A stretch of DNA of 64,000 bases from Cryobacterium glucosi. GTDB lineage: Bacteria; Actinomycetota; Actinomycetes; Actinomycetales; Microbacteriaceae. Location: the NCBI RefSeq assembly GCF_004402235.1, contig NZ_SOFS01000032.1, positions 29,759 to 93,758 on the forward strand, read 5' to 3'. The position numbers and the translations under genes are program-made. The notes below the pieces were generated by a model. That model ran no database searches. It saw only the letters and a program-made list of their open reading frames with translations, and was not told the DNA's origin. Of the stretch, positions 26,411-34,684 are shown piece after piece. The stretch's first letter is position 1. Each line of letters starts with the position of its first letter.

Positions 26411-26499
26411 CGCCGCGAACCCGGCACCCCACACACCACCACACAACCGACCGACGATGGTCGCGAGAACCCCGCATCACCAACGAACAGAGGCAGCAT

Positions 26500-27012
26500 A
26501 TGAATTTCACCGTGGGAGAAACCCTGGTCTACCCGCACCACGGCGCGGTCACCATCACCGAAATCACGACCCGCGCCGTGAAGGGGATCGAGAAGAAGTT
26601 CATGACCCTCACCGTGCACGCGAACGACCTGACGATCAAGCTGCCGATCGAGAACGCCGAGCTCGTCGGCGTGCGCGACGTCATCGACAGCGCCGGCGTC
26701 CAGGCCGTGTTCGACGTTCTCCGCGAATCCTTCGTCGAGGAGCCGGGGAACTGGTCGCGCCGGTACAAGGCCAACCAGGAGAAGATGGCGAGCGGCAGCG
26801 TCTACCGTGTCGGCGAGGTCGTCCGCGACCTGTGGCGTCGTGACCAGGAGCGCGGCGTGTCCGCCGGCGAGAAGAACATGCTCGTCAAGGCCCGCCAGGT
26901 GCTCGTCTCCGAACTCGCACTCGCCCAGAGCTCGACGAGCGAAGAGGCATCCGCCGTCCTCGACACCGTGCTCGCGAGCTCGATCCCCGCGACCGGCACC
27001 ACGGCGGCCTAG
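26500..27012 (+). CDS. carD: CarD family RNA polymerase-binding regulator
   Basis: Binds the RNA polymerase beta lobe and stabilises open complexes, mainly at rRNA promoters. 170 residues. The N-terminal interaction domain (about 1-60, [20 protein letters not shown]) and the C-terminal helical DNA-binding domain are complete. NWSRRYKAN carries Trp85, equivalent to the functionally important Trp of mycobacterial CarD, and [27 protein letters not shown] follows. ATG 26500 is the natural start. In most actinobacteria carD precedes ispD-ispF; here it follows a TetR gene and ispD is absent, so this may be a second copy. Confidence 0.92.
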   Translation: MNFTVGETLVYPHHGAVTITEITTRAVKGIEKKFMTLTVHANDLTIKLPIENAELVGVRDVIDSAGVQAVFDVLRESFVEEPGNWSRRYKANQEKMASGSVYRVGEVVRDLWRRDQERGVSAGEKNMLVKARQVLVSELALAQSSTSEEASAVLDTVLASSIPATGTTAA

Positions 27013-27015
27013 GGA

Positions 27016-27441
27016 TCACTCCGGCTCGCCGGTCCAGCCGAGGTTGCGGGCCACCCGCTCGAGGGTGGCCAGGGTCGTGGCGTAGTCGGCAGGGCTGACG
27101 TCCTGGGTCGCGGCATCCCGGTTCACCGATACGACCTCGGCGAGGCGCTGGTAGGCGAGCCTGCCGCGGTCGGTGATCGCGTACCCGGACTCCGACACCG
27201 TGACCCAGCCGCTCTCGACGAGTTCGGCGAGGTGTTCGACGACGGTCTCACCCTCGGTGTCGAGGAACGGGGCGACCCCGCTCGTGAGCTGCTCGACCGA
27301 GGCCGGTCCGCGGGACAGCATCCCGAGCAGCTGCCACTGCCGCCTCGTCACCCCGTGTTCCTCGAGGGTCGTCGCGAATTGCTCGTTGATCAGTTGGTCG
27401 ACGAGTTTGAGCCAGTATCCGATCGGTCGCAGGTCAGTCAT
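27016..27441 (-). CDS. MarR-like winged helix regulator
   Basis: 141 residues. IGYWLKLVDQLINEQFATTLEEHGVTRRQWQLLGMLSRGPASVEQL followed by LAELVESGWVTVSESGYAITDRGRLAYQRLAEVV is the MarR wing and dimerisation pattern, common in Microbacteriaceae as a short MarR-family protein. Ligand and targets are unknown. It converges on carD (3 nt between stops) and lies downstream of metY on the same strand, separated by a 75-bp palindromic element. Confidence 0.78.
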   Translation of the reverse strand: MTDLRPIGYWLKLVDQLINEQFATTLEEHGVTRRQWQLLGMLSRGPASVEQLTSGVAPFLDTEGETVVEHLAELVESGWVTVSESGYAITDRGRLAYQRLAEVVSVNRDAATQDVSPADYATTLATLERVARNLGWTGEPE

Positions 27442-27489
27442 ACCGACAGGATATTCACGGACCCGTCATCCGGATCGTTCTCTGAACCA

Positions 27490-27564
27490 ATTCGACGGAG
27501 ATTGTGCCTCGCGCGGCCCGAAAACGGCCTGCAACGTACAATTCCGGCAGAATCTCCGTCGAAT
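27490..27564. repeat. 75-bp imperfect palindromic element downstream of metY
   Basis: ATTCGACGGAGATT (27490-27503) and AATCTCCGTCGAAT (27551-27564) are perfect 14-bp inverted arms. After one G.G mismatch they extend by TGCC/GGCA, and the interior holds a small GGCC hairpin around CGAAAAC. The element is between the metY stop (27589, minus strand) and the marR-like start. It may be a terminator, a structured RNA or a miniature palindromic repeat. Confidence 0.65.
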
Positions 27565-27588
27565 CGGTCAGGGGTGCTGCGGTGCGGG

Positions 27589-28920
27589 TCAGGCGTTCGC
27601 GCGCGAGGCCTCGACTACGGCGCGGGCGGCGGCGAGCCCGTGCTCGAGGTCGGCCTTAAGGTCGGCGATGTTCTCGATGCCGACGGACAGGCGCACGAGG
27701 CCGGGGGTCACGCCGCTCGTGAGCTGCTGCTCCGGCGTGAGCTGGGCGTGGGTTGTCGAGGCCGGGTGGATCACGAGCGAGCGGACGTCGCCGATGTTGG
27801 CCAGGTGGCTGAAGAGCTCGAGGTTGTCGACGAGCGCGCGGCCGGCATCCACCCCGCCCTTGAGCTCGAAGGAGACGACCGCGCCGACGCCCTTGGGCGC
27901 GTATTTGTTGGCGGTCGCATACCAGGGGCTCGACGGCAGGCCGGCGTAGTTGACCGAGGCGATGTCGGGGTGGCTCTCGAGCCATTCCGCGATGTCCTGG
28001 GCGTTCTGCACGTGGCGCTCGATGCGCAGGCTCAGGGTCTCGATGCCCTGGATCAGCTGCCAGGCGCTCGCGGGGGCGATCGCGCTGCCGAGGTCCCTGA
28101 GCAACTGAACGCGTGCCTTGATGATGTACGCGATGCCGTCGCCGACAGCGCCCGTGTAGCTGACGCCGTGGTAGGACGGGTCCGGCTCGGTGAGGCCGGG
28201 GAACTTCTCGACGTTCTTCGACCACTCGAAGGTGCCGCCGTCGACGATGACGCCGCCGATGATCGTGCCGTGGCCGCCGAGGAACTTGGTGGCGGAGTGG
28301 ACGACGATGTCGGCGCCGTGTTCGAAGGGGCGGATCAGGTACGGGGTCGCGATGGTGCTGTCGACGATGAGCGGGACGCCGTTCTGGTGGGCGACGTCGG
28401 CGACGAGCGAGATGTCGAGCACGTTGATCTTGGGGTTGCCGATGGTCTCGGCGAAGAACAGCTTGGTGTTCGGGCGCACGGCGCGGGCCCACTCTGCTGC
28501 ATCGTCCTGGTCCTCGACGAAGGTCGTCTCGATGCCGAGCTTGGCGAGGGTGTACTTGAAGAGGTTGTAGGTTCCGCCGTAGATCGAGCTCGAGGAGACG
28601 ATGTGGTCGCCGGCCTGGGCGATGTTGAGCACGGCGAAGGTCGATGCGGCCTGGCCGGAGGCGAGCAGCAGCGCCGCCGTGCCGCCTTCGAGCGCGGCGA
28701 TGCGCTCTTCGACGACGGCCTGGGTCGGGTTCATGATGCGGGTGTAGATGTTGCCGAACTCGGCGAGGGCGAAGAGGTTCTGGGCGTGCTGCGCGCTGTT
28801 GAACACGTAGGACGTGGTCTGGTAGATCGGGGTGGCGCGTGCGTTGGTGACCGGGTCGGGGTGCGCGCCAGAGTGCACCTGCTTGGTTTCGAACTGCCAG
28901 GCGGCCGCGTTGTCGCTCAT
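27589..28920 (-). CDS. metY: O-acetylhomoserine aminocarboxypropyltransferase / sulfhydrylase
   Basis: PLP enzyme that makes homocysteine from O-acetylhomoserine and sulfide. 443 residues, full length for the Cys/Met metabolism family. The PLP lysine is K212 in VHSATKFLGGHG. PIYQTTSYVF, NIYTRIMNPTQAVVEERIAALEGG and GVTPGLVRLSVGIENIADL are family marks. ATG 28920 is preceded by AGGGAG at 7 nt, and a clear promoter lies upstream. It works with MetX, encoded 2 kb downstream on the same strand but not adjacent, an unusual split. Confidence 0.95.
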   Translation of the reverse strand: MSDNAAAWQFETKQVHSGAHPDPVTNARATPIYQTTSYVFNSAQHAQNLFALAEFGNIYTRIMNPTQAVVEERIAALEGGTAALLLASGQAASTFAVLNIAQAGDHIVSSSSIYGGTYNLFKYTLAKLGIETTFVEDQDDAAEWARAVRPNTKLFFAETIGNPKINVLDISLVADVAHQNGVPLIVDSTIATPYLIRPFEHGADIVVHSATKFLGGHGTIIGGVIVDGGTFEWSKNVEKFPGLTEPDPSYHGVSYTGAVGDGIAYIIKARVQLLRDLGSAIAPASAWQLIQGIETLSLRIERHVQNAQDIAEWLESHPDIASVNYAGLPSSPWYATANKYAPKGVGAVVSFELKGGVDAGRALVDNLELFSHLANIGDVRSLVIHPASTTHAQLTPEQQLTSGVTPGLVRLSVGIENIADLKADLEHGLAAARAVVEASRANA

Positions 28921-28975
28921 GAAGAACTCCCTGTAATCCGTGACGAGCGTGGACCGTCCATCGCTCTTGGGTGCG

Positions 28976-29005
28976 AGTTTAGGCACGCGCTCGCGGGGTC
29001 GGCAA
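28976..29005 (-). promoter_or_regulatory. Vegetative promoter of metY
   Basis: On the minus strand, TTGCCG (29000-29005) and TAAACT (28976-28981) are separated by 18 nt, a good housekeeping match. The leader would be about 50 nt. It does not contain the conserved SAM riboswitch core, so another mode of methionine control is likely. Confidence 0.6.
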
Positions 29006-29016
29006 TGTCGCCGAAA

Positions 29017-29057
29017 CACGGCGTCATCTACGGGTGTGCCCCGGTCCGCCGCTCGTG
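29017..29057 (+). repeat. Direct repeat, copy 1, flanking the gene remnants
   Basis: Starts with CACGGCGTCATCTAC, continues GGGTGTGCCCCG and ends CCGCTCGTG after small differences. A second copy is at 29624-29675. The two frame about 570 bp that contain two truncated genes. Confidence 0.8.
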
Positions 29058-29408
29058 TACACAGCGGGGTGGCTCAGTCACCTCGAGCTCAGCTGGCAGC
29101 TGCCCGAGGAGCGGGCGTTCTACGAGAGTCTGGCGGCGGACCGCCGGCTCATCCGGTACGACCGCGCCGGATGCGGCCTGTCGGCTCCGACGAGCCGGCC
29201 GCCGTCGATGGACTTCGAGCTGGAGCAGCTCGCCGCGGTCGTCGCGAAGCTCGGTCCGGAGCCGTTCGACCTCATCGGCACGTCGATGGGTGCGCTGGTC
29301 GCTGTGGCGTGGGCGGCGGCGCATCCGGATACCGTGCGACGGCTGGTGCTCCACGGCGGCGCGTCCGTCGCCTGTGCGGAGACGCTCACGTCGATAGCGG
29401 ATGGGTGA
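29034..29408 (+). pseudogene. Alpha/beta hydrolase fragment
   Basis: 124 codons from GTG 29034. PPLVYTAGWLSHLELSW, RLIRYDRAGCGLSAP and the nucleophile elbow LIGTSMGALVAVAWAAAHPDTVRRLVLHGG are the N-terminal half of an alpha/beta hydrolase (the type often fused to regulators). The Asp and His of the triad, the cap and the second half are missing, and the first strands are also lost. The frame stops at 29408 just where a fragment of another gene begins. It is almost certainly nonfunctional. Confidence 0.75.
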
Positions 29409-29584
29409 CGGGAGTCGCCCGCCCGATCCATCTCGGTGCACGAGTCCAGGTCTGGGAGGTGAGGATCAGCGACGGCCGCGACCGTCTCGTCTGCGTTTCG
29501 CGGTGCACGCTCGCGGTGATCGACAGGCCGAGCGACTACGTATCACCGCAGCTGCGCCCCTCGAGGAGCGGATCGCCGAACTGA
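29402..29584 (+). pseudogene. C-terminal remnant of a hotdog-fold (PaaI-type) thioesterase
   Basis: In the frame read from 29402, GVARPIHLGARVQVWEVRI and LVCVSRCTLAVIDR are the last strands of a PaaI/YbdB-type thioesterase, ending at 29584. The front two thirds, including the catalytic region, are absent; upstream in this frame is only the shadow of the hydrolase fragment. The junction of the two remnants lies near 29390-29405. Confidence 0.65.
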
Positions 29585-29623
29585 GCGCGCAGGCGAGCGA
29601 TGGCCGGGCGAACGACAGGGACG

Positions 29624-29675
29624 CACGGCGTCATCTACCGGGTGTGCCCCGGGTGTGCCCCGACCGCTGCTCGTG
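29624..29675 (+). repeat. Direct repeat, copy 2, upstream of the SDR gene
   Basis: CACGGCGTCATCTAC followed by CGGGTGTGCCCC, then a second GGGTGTGCCCC and CGACCGCTGCTCGTG. It matches copy 1 at 29017 apart from the duplicated 11-nt unit and a few substitutions. It ends 17 nt before the SDR start codon. Confidence 0.8.
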
Positions 29676-29691
29676 CCGCCAGAATAGGACC

Positions 29692-30495
29692 ATGGCAAAC
29701 AAGCGAGTTGTAGTGACCGGTGCGAGTTCGGGAATCGGGGCGGCCACGGTGCGACTGTTCCGGGCCCACGGCTGGGACGTCGTCGGCGTGGCCCGGCGTG
29801 CCGACCGGCTCGCGGCCCTCGCAGCGGAAACCGGCGCCGATGTCTTCACGGCCGACCTGACGGTGCAGGCGGACGTCGACGCCCTCCGCGACTTTCTCGC
29901 GGCATCCGGCCCCGTGCACGCCCTCGTGAACAACGCCGGCGGTGCCCGCGGCCTCGACAGCGTCGAGACCGCCCCTGTCGAAGACTGGGCCTGGATGTTC
30001 GAGATCAATGTGCTCGCGGTCAAGCGGGTCACGAGTGCCGTGCTCCCGCTGCTGCGGGAGACACTCCGAGAGGAGGCCGCAGGCCTCCGCACGGATGCCG
30101 CTGGCAGCGCGGACATCGTCACGGTCACCTCCATCGCCGGGCACGTCGCGTACCTCGGCGGTGGCGGATACAACGCCGCCAAGTTCGCGGCCCACGCCCT
30201 CGTGGAGGTGCTGCGGCTCGAGCTCAACGGCGAGCCGATCCGGGTGATCGAGATCGCGCCCGGCATGGTCAAGACCGAGGAATTCGGCCTCGTCCGCTTC
30301 GGCGGCGACACGGAAAAGGCCGCTGCCGCATACGCCGGCGTGGAGCACCCGCTCACCGCGGAGGACATCGCCGAGACGATCGTGCTGAGCGTCGAACTGC
30401 CCGCCCACGTCAACCTCGACCTGATCACGGTCAAGCCCGTCGCTCAGGCGGCCCCGACGCGCGTCGCGCGCGGCCCCCTCGTCCCGAAGGACTGA
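29692..30495 (+). CDS. Short-chain dehydrogenase/reductase
   Basis: NAD(P)-dependent oxidoreductase, 267 residues, classical SDR. TGASSGIG (about 9-16), NNAGG (about 83-87), catalytic Ser in VTSIAG, and YNAAK with the Tyr-Lys pair are all present; IAPGMVKTEEF follows. It resembles YdfG/serine 3-dehydrogenase-like SDRs, but the substrate is not predictable. ATG 29692 lies 6 nt after a CAGAAT box, suggesting a leaderless start. The preceding 600 bp are gene remnants. Confidence 0.9.
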   Translation: MANKRVVVTGASSGIGAATVRLFRAHGWDVVGVARRADRLAALAAETGADVFTADLTVQADVDALRDFLAASGPVHALVNNAGGARGLDSVETAPVEDWAWMFEINVLAVKRVTSAVLPLLRETLREEAAGLRTDAAGSADIVTVTSIAGHVAYLGGGGYNAAKFAAHALVEVLRLELNGEPIRVIEIAPGMVKTEEFGLVRFGGDTEKAAAAYAGVEHPLTAEDIAETIVLSVELPAHVNLDLITVKPVAQAAPTRVARGPLVPKD

Positions 30496-30542
30496 CCCGC
30501 GGCATCCGCTGGCCCGGCCAGACCCGGCCCGTGAACCGCACT

Positions 30543-30588
30543 CTTCCGGTCGAGAGTCACCCGTGGAGCGGGAACTCTCGACCGGAAA
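30543..30588. terminator. Long hairpin after actP; copy 2 of a dispersed palindrome
   Basis: TTCCGGTCGAGAGT (30544-30557) and ACTCTCGACCGGAA (30574-30587) are identical to the arms after kgd at 2772-2815. The inner CCCG/CGGG stem is also conserved while the loop differs. It lies 13 nt beyond the actP stop and between convergent SDR and actP genes. No T tract follows. Confidence 0.6.
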
Positions 30589-30600
30589 GGTAACTGCGGG

Positions 30601-32226
30601 CTAGTGCTCGACGGCCTTCTCGGCGCCGTGGCCGGTGAGGGAGCGGACTGACATCTCGGCGGCGAGGAGAGGGTCCTCCTTGCGGGTGCTCGTGACGGAG
30701 CCGAGCCAGCCGAGGAAGAAGCCGATCGGGATCGAGACGATGCCGGGGTTGCTGAGCGGGAACCACGCGAAGTTGACCCCAGCGCCGAACATCGACGTCG
30801 GCGTGCCGGAGAACACCGGGGAGAAGATGATCAGGATCATCGCAGCGGCGAGGCCGCCGTACATGCTCCAGACCGCTCCGCGGGTGGTGAAGCCGCGCCA
30901 GAACAGTGAGTAGAGGATCGTCGGGAGGTTCGCGCTCGCCGCGACGGCGAAGGCGAGCGCCACGAGGAACGCGATGTTCTGGCCCTGCACGCCGATGCCG
31001 CCCGCGATCGCGAGGATGCCGATCACGATGACGGTGCGGCGGGCGACCTTCACTTCGCTGTCCGGGTCGCCCTTGCCCTTCTTGATCACGCTCATGTAGA
31101 TGTCGTGCGCGAACGAGGTCGCCGCGGTGATCGTGATGCCGGCGACGACCGCAAGGATCGTCGCGAAGGCGATCGCCGAGATGAAGCCGAGCAGGAGCGG
31201 TCCTCCGAGCGCGAGCGAGAGGAGCGGCGCCGCGGAGTTGACCCCGCCGGGAGCCGCCGCGATGACGTCCGCGCCGACGAGCGCCGCTGCGCCGAAGCCG
31301 AGCACGAGGGTGAAGAGGTAGAACGCGCCGATGAGCCAGATCGCCCAGACCACGGAACGACGGGCCTCCTTGGCGCTCGGGACCGTGTAGAAGCGCATCA
31401 GCACGTGCGGCAGGCCCGCGGTGCCGAGGACGAGCGCGATCGCGAGGGAGATGAAGTCGAGCGGATTGTGCCCGTACTTGAGCCCCGGCACGAGGATGGC
31501 CTCAGCGGGCTTGCTGATCGAGGCCGCGACGGCAGAGTCGAGCAGTCCGGAGAAGTTGAAGCCGTTGATCGCGAGCACCCAGATCGTCATCCCGAGGGCT
31601 CCGATGATCAGGAGGAACGCCTTGATGATCTGGACCCAGGTGGTGCCCTTCATCCCGCCGATGAGCACGTAGAGGATCATCAGGCCGCCGACAACGACGA
31701 CGACGACCGACTGGCCGAGCTTGTCGTTGATGCCGAGCAGCAGCGACACGAGGCCGCCGGCGCCGGCCATCTGGGCGAGGAGGTAGAAGAAGCACACGGC
31801 GAGGGTCGTCGTGGCTGCCGCGACCCTGACCGGGCCCTGCTTGAGCCGGAACGAGAGCACGTCGGCCATCGTGTACTTGCCGGTGTTGCGCATCAGCTCT
31901 GCGACGAGCAGCAGCGCAACGAGCCACGCGACGAGGAACCCGATCGAGTACAGGAAGCCGTCGTACCCGCTGATCGCGATCGCTCCGACGATGCCGAGGA
32001 AGGACGCCGCCGAGAGGTAGTCTCCCGCGATCGCGAAGCCGTTCTGCGGTCCGGTGAAGGACCGGCCGCCGGTGTAGTAGTCCGCGGCGGAACGGTTGTT
32101 GCGGCCGGCCCGGATCACGACGATCAGGGTGACGGCCACGAAGGCGAGGAAGATCGAGATGTTCAGGACGGGGTTGGTCTCCGTGGCCTTCACGGCGGTC
32201 TGGACGATCATGGCGCCGGCGCTCAT
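30601..32226 (-). CDS. actP: Cation/acetate symporter (sodium:solute symporter family)
   Basis: 541 residues with about 13 membrane segments. YYTGGRSFTGPQNGFAIAGDYLSAASFLGIVG near the N-terminus, GGMKGTTWVQIIKAFLLI and GTAGLPHVLMRFYTVPSAKEARRSV are the ActP/MctC signatures. Relatives carry acetate, propionate and pyruvate with Na+ or H+. ATG 32226 overlaps the DUF485 stop (ATGA). Position next to prpE and the methylcitrate genes suggests propionate or acetate uptake for this module. Confidence 0.93.
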   Translation of the reverse strand: MSAGAMIVQTAVKATETNPVLNISIFLAFVAVTLIVVIRAGRNNRSAADYYTGGRSFTGPQNGFAIAGDYLSAASFLGIVGAIAISGYDGFLYSIGFLVAWLVALLLVAELMRNTGKYTMADVLSFRLKQGPVRVAAATTTLAVCFFYLLAQMAGAGGLVSLLLGINDKLGQSVVVVVVGGLMILYVLIGGMKGTTWVQIIKAFLLIIGALGMTIWVLAINGFNFSGLLDSAVAASISKPAEAILVPGLKYGHNPLDFISLAIALVLGTAGLPHVLMRFYTVPSAKEARRSVVWAIWLIGAFYLFTLVLGFGAAALVGADVIAAAPGGVNSAAPLLSLALGGPLLLGFISAIAFATILAVVAGITITAATSFAHDIYMSVIKKGKGDPDSEVKVARRTVIVIGILAIAGGIGVQGQNIAFLVALAFAVAASANLPTILYSLFWRGFTTRGAVWSMYGGLAAAMILIIFSPVFSGTPTSMFGAGVNFAWFPLSNPGIVSIPIGFFLGWLGSVTSTRKEDPLLAAEMSVRSLTGHGAEKAVEH

Positions 32227-32579
32227 TTCTGCTCCATCTTTTCGAGCTCTGCGCGGAGCGCTGCGCCCATCGGGTCGAGGGTCTTGTTCGAGAAGGACAC
32301 GTACCACATGGTGATCGCGAAGGTCGTGACGAACTGGCCGAGGCCGAGCACGAGGCCGAGGTTGACCGATCCGACGACCGGGATGGCCATCACGGCGGGC
32401 AGGTAGGCGGCGACGAGCACGAACCCGAAGTACCAGACCAGGAAGAACACGGCGAGCGGGATCACGAACCGGTTCCTCCTCCTCTTCAGCTCGAGGAAGC
32501 GGGGCGATTGGGCGAAAGCGACGTAGTCGATCGACGACGGCGTCGCTCCCGGTCGTGCATCTCTCAGTGATTCCGTCAT
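32223..32579 (-). CDS. DUF485 membrane protein
   Basis: 118 residues with two membrane segments (FVIPLAVFFLVWYFGFVLVAAYLP and GLVLGLGQFVTTFAITMWYVSFSN). The FxELKRRRNRF and YVSFSNKTLDPM motifs are typical. DUF485 proteins are almost always encoded directly upstream of actP and are thought to be an accessory or stabilising subunit. It overlaps actP by 4 nt and lies 58 nt after the prpE stop on the same strand. Confidence 0.92.
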   Translation of the reverse strand: MTESLRDARPGATPSSIDYVAFAQSPRFLELKRRRNRFVIPLAVFFLVWYFGFVLVAAYLPAVMAIPVVGSVNLGLVLGLGQFVTTFAITMWYVSFSNKTLDPMGAALRAELEKMEQK

Positions 32580-32637
32580 GGGGGCTCCTTTGCTCCGGTG
32601 AGGATGGTGCTGGGTAGTGCGGTCTGGGGGAGAGGAT

Positions 32638-34620
32638 TCAGCTGGTGTGGGCGGTGCCGTGCACGGCGAGCTTGAGCGCGTCGAGCACGGCAGGGTCCTC
32701 GATCGTCGGGGGAACCGTGTACGGCTCGCCGTCGACGATCTGGCGGATCGTCTTGCGCAGGATCTTGCCAGAGCGGGTCTTCGGCAACCGGTCGAGGATC
32801 GTCACGTCACGGAAGGCGGCGACCGGGCCGACGTGCTCGCGCACGAGTCCGACGAGTTCCTTGGCGAGGGTGTCGTGGTCGATCGTCGCCCCGGCCTTGA
32901 GCGTCACGAAGCCCGCGGCGCGCTGGCCCTTGAGCGGGTCGTGCACTCCGAGCACGGCGCACTCCGCGACCGACGGATGCAGGGTGAGTACCTCCTCGAG
33001 GGATCCGGTCGACAGTCGGTGCCCGGCCACGTTGATCACGTCGTCGGTGCGGCCCATCACGTAGAGGTAGCCGTCGGCGTCGAAATGGCCGGAGTCGCCC
33101 GTCGCATAGTAGCCGGGGAAGGCGGAGAGATAGGCGCTCGCATACCGCTCCGCGCTGCCCCAGACACCGAGCAGGGTTCCGGGCGGAAGCGGCAGGCGGA
33201 TGGCGATGTTGCCCTCCTTGCCGACCTTCGTCACGGGCCGGCCCTTCGAGTCGAGGATCTCGATGGCGTAGCCCGCGACCGGGAACGTCGCCGATCCCGG
33301 CTTGGTCGGAACTTCCTCGATGCCGCGCGGGTTCGCGCAGATCGCCCAGCCTGTCTCGGTCTGCCACCAGTGGTCGATCACCGGGCAGTGCAGCCCGTCG
33401 TTCGCCCAGTGGTACGTCTCGGGGTCGAGTCGTTCCCCGGCGAGGAAGAGGCCGGTCAGGCTCGAGACGTCGTACTTCTGCAGCTCGGCGAGCTCGGGGT
33501 CGACCCGGCGGATGGCCCGGATCGCGGTCGGGGCGGTGAAGAGCACGGTGACCTTGTAGTCCTCGACGACCCGCCAGAAGGCGCCGGCGTCGGGGGTGCC
33601 GATCGGCTTGCCCTCATAGATGACGGTCGTCGCCCCGACGAGGAGCGGCGCGTAGACGATGTAGGAGTGCCCGACGACCCAGCCGACGTCCGAGGCCGCC
33701 CAGAAGACGTCTCCGGGCCCCGCGGCGTAGATGTTGCGCATCGACCAGGCGAGCGCGACGGCGTGTCCGCCGTTGTCGCGCACGATGCCCTTCGGATTCC
33801 CGGTCGTTCCCGAGGTATAGAGGATGTACAGCGGGTCCTCAGAGCGGAGGCTCACGGGTTCGGCAGGGGTCGCGGCATCCTCTTCGGTCGCCCAGTCGAG
33901 CCAGGTGACGGCGTCCGTGCCCGTGTCCGTGTCCGTGCCCGCGACGGCGTAGTCCGACGCGCTCCCGGGGATCGACTCGCGGTCCCGCACGATGACGGTG
34001 CGGACCGAACCCTGCGACCGGTCAAGAGCCTTCTTCACGAGCGGCAGGTATTCGACGACGCGGCCGGGCTCGAGCCCGCCCGACGCGGTCACGATCACGG
34101 TGGGCCGGGCGTCGTCGATCCGCACGGCGAGTTCGCTCGCCGCGAAGCCGCCGAAGACCACGGAGTGCACGGCGCCGATCCTGGCGCACGCGAGCATGGC
34201 CACGATCGCCTCCGGGATCATCGGCAGGTAGACGATCACCCGGTCGCCGACGCCGACGCCCTGGGCGCGCAGCACCCCGGCGAACCGGGAGACGCGGTCG
34301 AGCAGCCGGCTGTAGCTGATGCTGACCCGGGTGCCGCTCATCGCGGAGTCGTAGATGACCGCGGCCTGGTCGCCGCGGCCGGCGAGCACGTGCCGGTCGA
34401 GGGCGTTGTAGCTCGTGTTGAGCTCGCCGTCCGGGAACCAGCGCCAGGTCCCGGGCTCGCGCTCCTCGAGCGCGGTGCGCGGGGGCACGGTCCAGTCGAT
34501 GAAGGCGGATGCCTCGAGCCAGAAGTCGGCGCGGGTCGCGGCATCCGTCGAGCGCAGCCAGGAGTCGCGGTAGCTCCCCGCCGTGCCTGTCGCTGTGTAT
34601 GTCACTGTGAACCTCCCCAT
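32638..34620 (-). CDS. prpE: Propionate--CoA ligase (acetyl-CoA synthetase family)
   Basis: Makes propionyl-CoA from propionate, ATP and CoA. 660 residues with the AMP-forming core: YTSGTTGNPKG phosphate loop, WWQTETGW, YATGDSGHFDADGYLYVMGR and the acylatable Lys in RSGKILRKTIR. ASGGLEPGRVVEYLPLVKKAL is typical of PrpE rather than Acs, but acetate activity cannot be excluded. ATG 34620 has AGGAG 5 nt upstream; GTG 34605 with GGGGAGG is an alternative. A palindrome ATGTATACAT lies 11-20 nt upstream, so the gene is probably repressed or activated by the divergent GntR protein. Confidence 0.92.
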   Translation of the reverse strand: MGRFTVTYTATGTAGSYRDSWLRSTDAATRADFWLEASAFIDWTVPPRTALEEREPGTWRWFPDGELNTSYNALDRHVLAGRGDQAAVIYDSAMSGTRVSISYSRLLDRVSRFAGVLRAQGVGVGDRVIVYLPMIPEAIVAMLACARIGAVHSVVFGGFAASELAVRIDDARPTVIVTASGGLEPGRVVEYLPLVKKALDRSQGSVRTVIVRDRESIPGSASDYAVAGTDTDTGTDAVTWLDWATEEDAATPAEPVSLRSEDPLYILYTSGTTGNPKGIVRDNGGHAVALAWSMRNIYAAGPGDVFWAASDVGWVVGHSYIVYAPLLVGATTVIYEGKPIGTPDAGAFWRVVEDYKVTVLFTAPTAIRAIRRVDPELAELQKYDVSSLTGLFLAGERLDPETYHWANDGLHCPVIDHWWQTETGWAICANPRGIEEVPTKPGSATFPVAGYAIEILDSKGRPVTKVGKEGNIAIRLPLPPGTLLGVWGSAERYASAYLSAFPGYYATGDSGHFDADGYLYVMGRTDDVINVAGHRLSTGSLEEVLTLHPSVAECAVLGVHDPLKGQRAAGFVTLKAGATIDHDTLAKELVGLVREHVGPVAAFRDVTILDRLPKTRSGKILRKTIRQIVDGEPYTVPPTIEDPAVLDALKLAVHGTAHTS

Positions 34621-34630
34621 TGAAGCTCCT

Positions 34631-34640
34631 ATGTATACAT
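34631..34640. promoter_or_regulatory. GntR operator site 1 (ATGTATACAT)
   Basis: Perfect 10-bp palindrome containing TGTATACA (34632-34639), which fits the GntR/FadR-type core GTATAC. It lies just upstream of the prpE ribosome binding site, so binding would act directly on prpE. Confidence 0.65.
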
Positions 34641-34684
34641 AGAATTCAGGAAGTCTTGCACACGCCGGGTAAAAAGGGAATAGC

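Noticed and set aside
28921..29005. Possible SAM riboswitch in the metY leader
   Set aside because: The leader is only about 50 nt after the predicted start and lacks the conserved SAM riboswitch core; the same absence was noted for metX.
29017..29675. Insertion sequence bounded by direct repeats
   Set aside because: No transposase, terminal inverted repeats or target-site pattern; the interior consists of host gene fragments.
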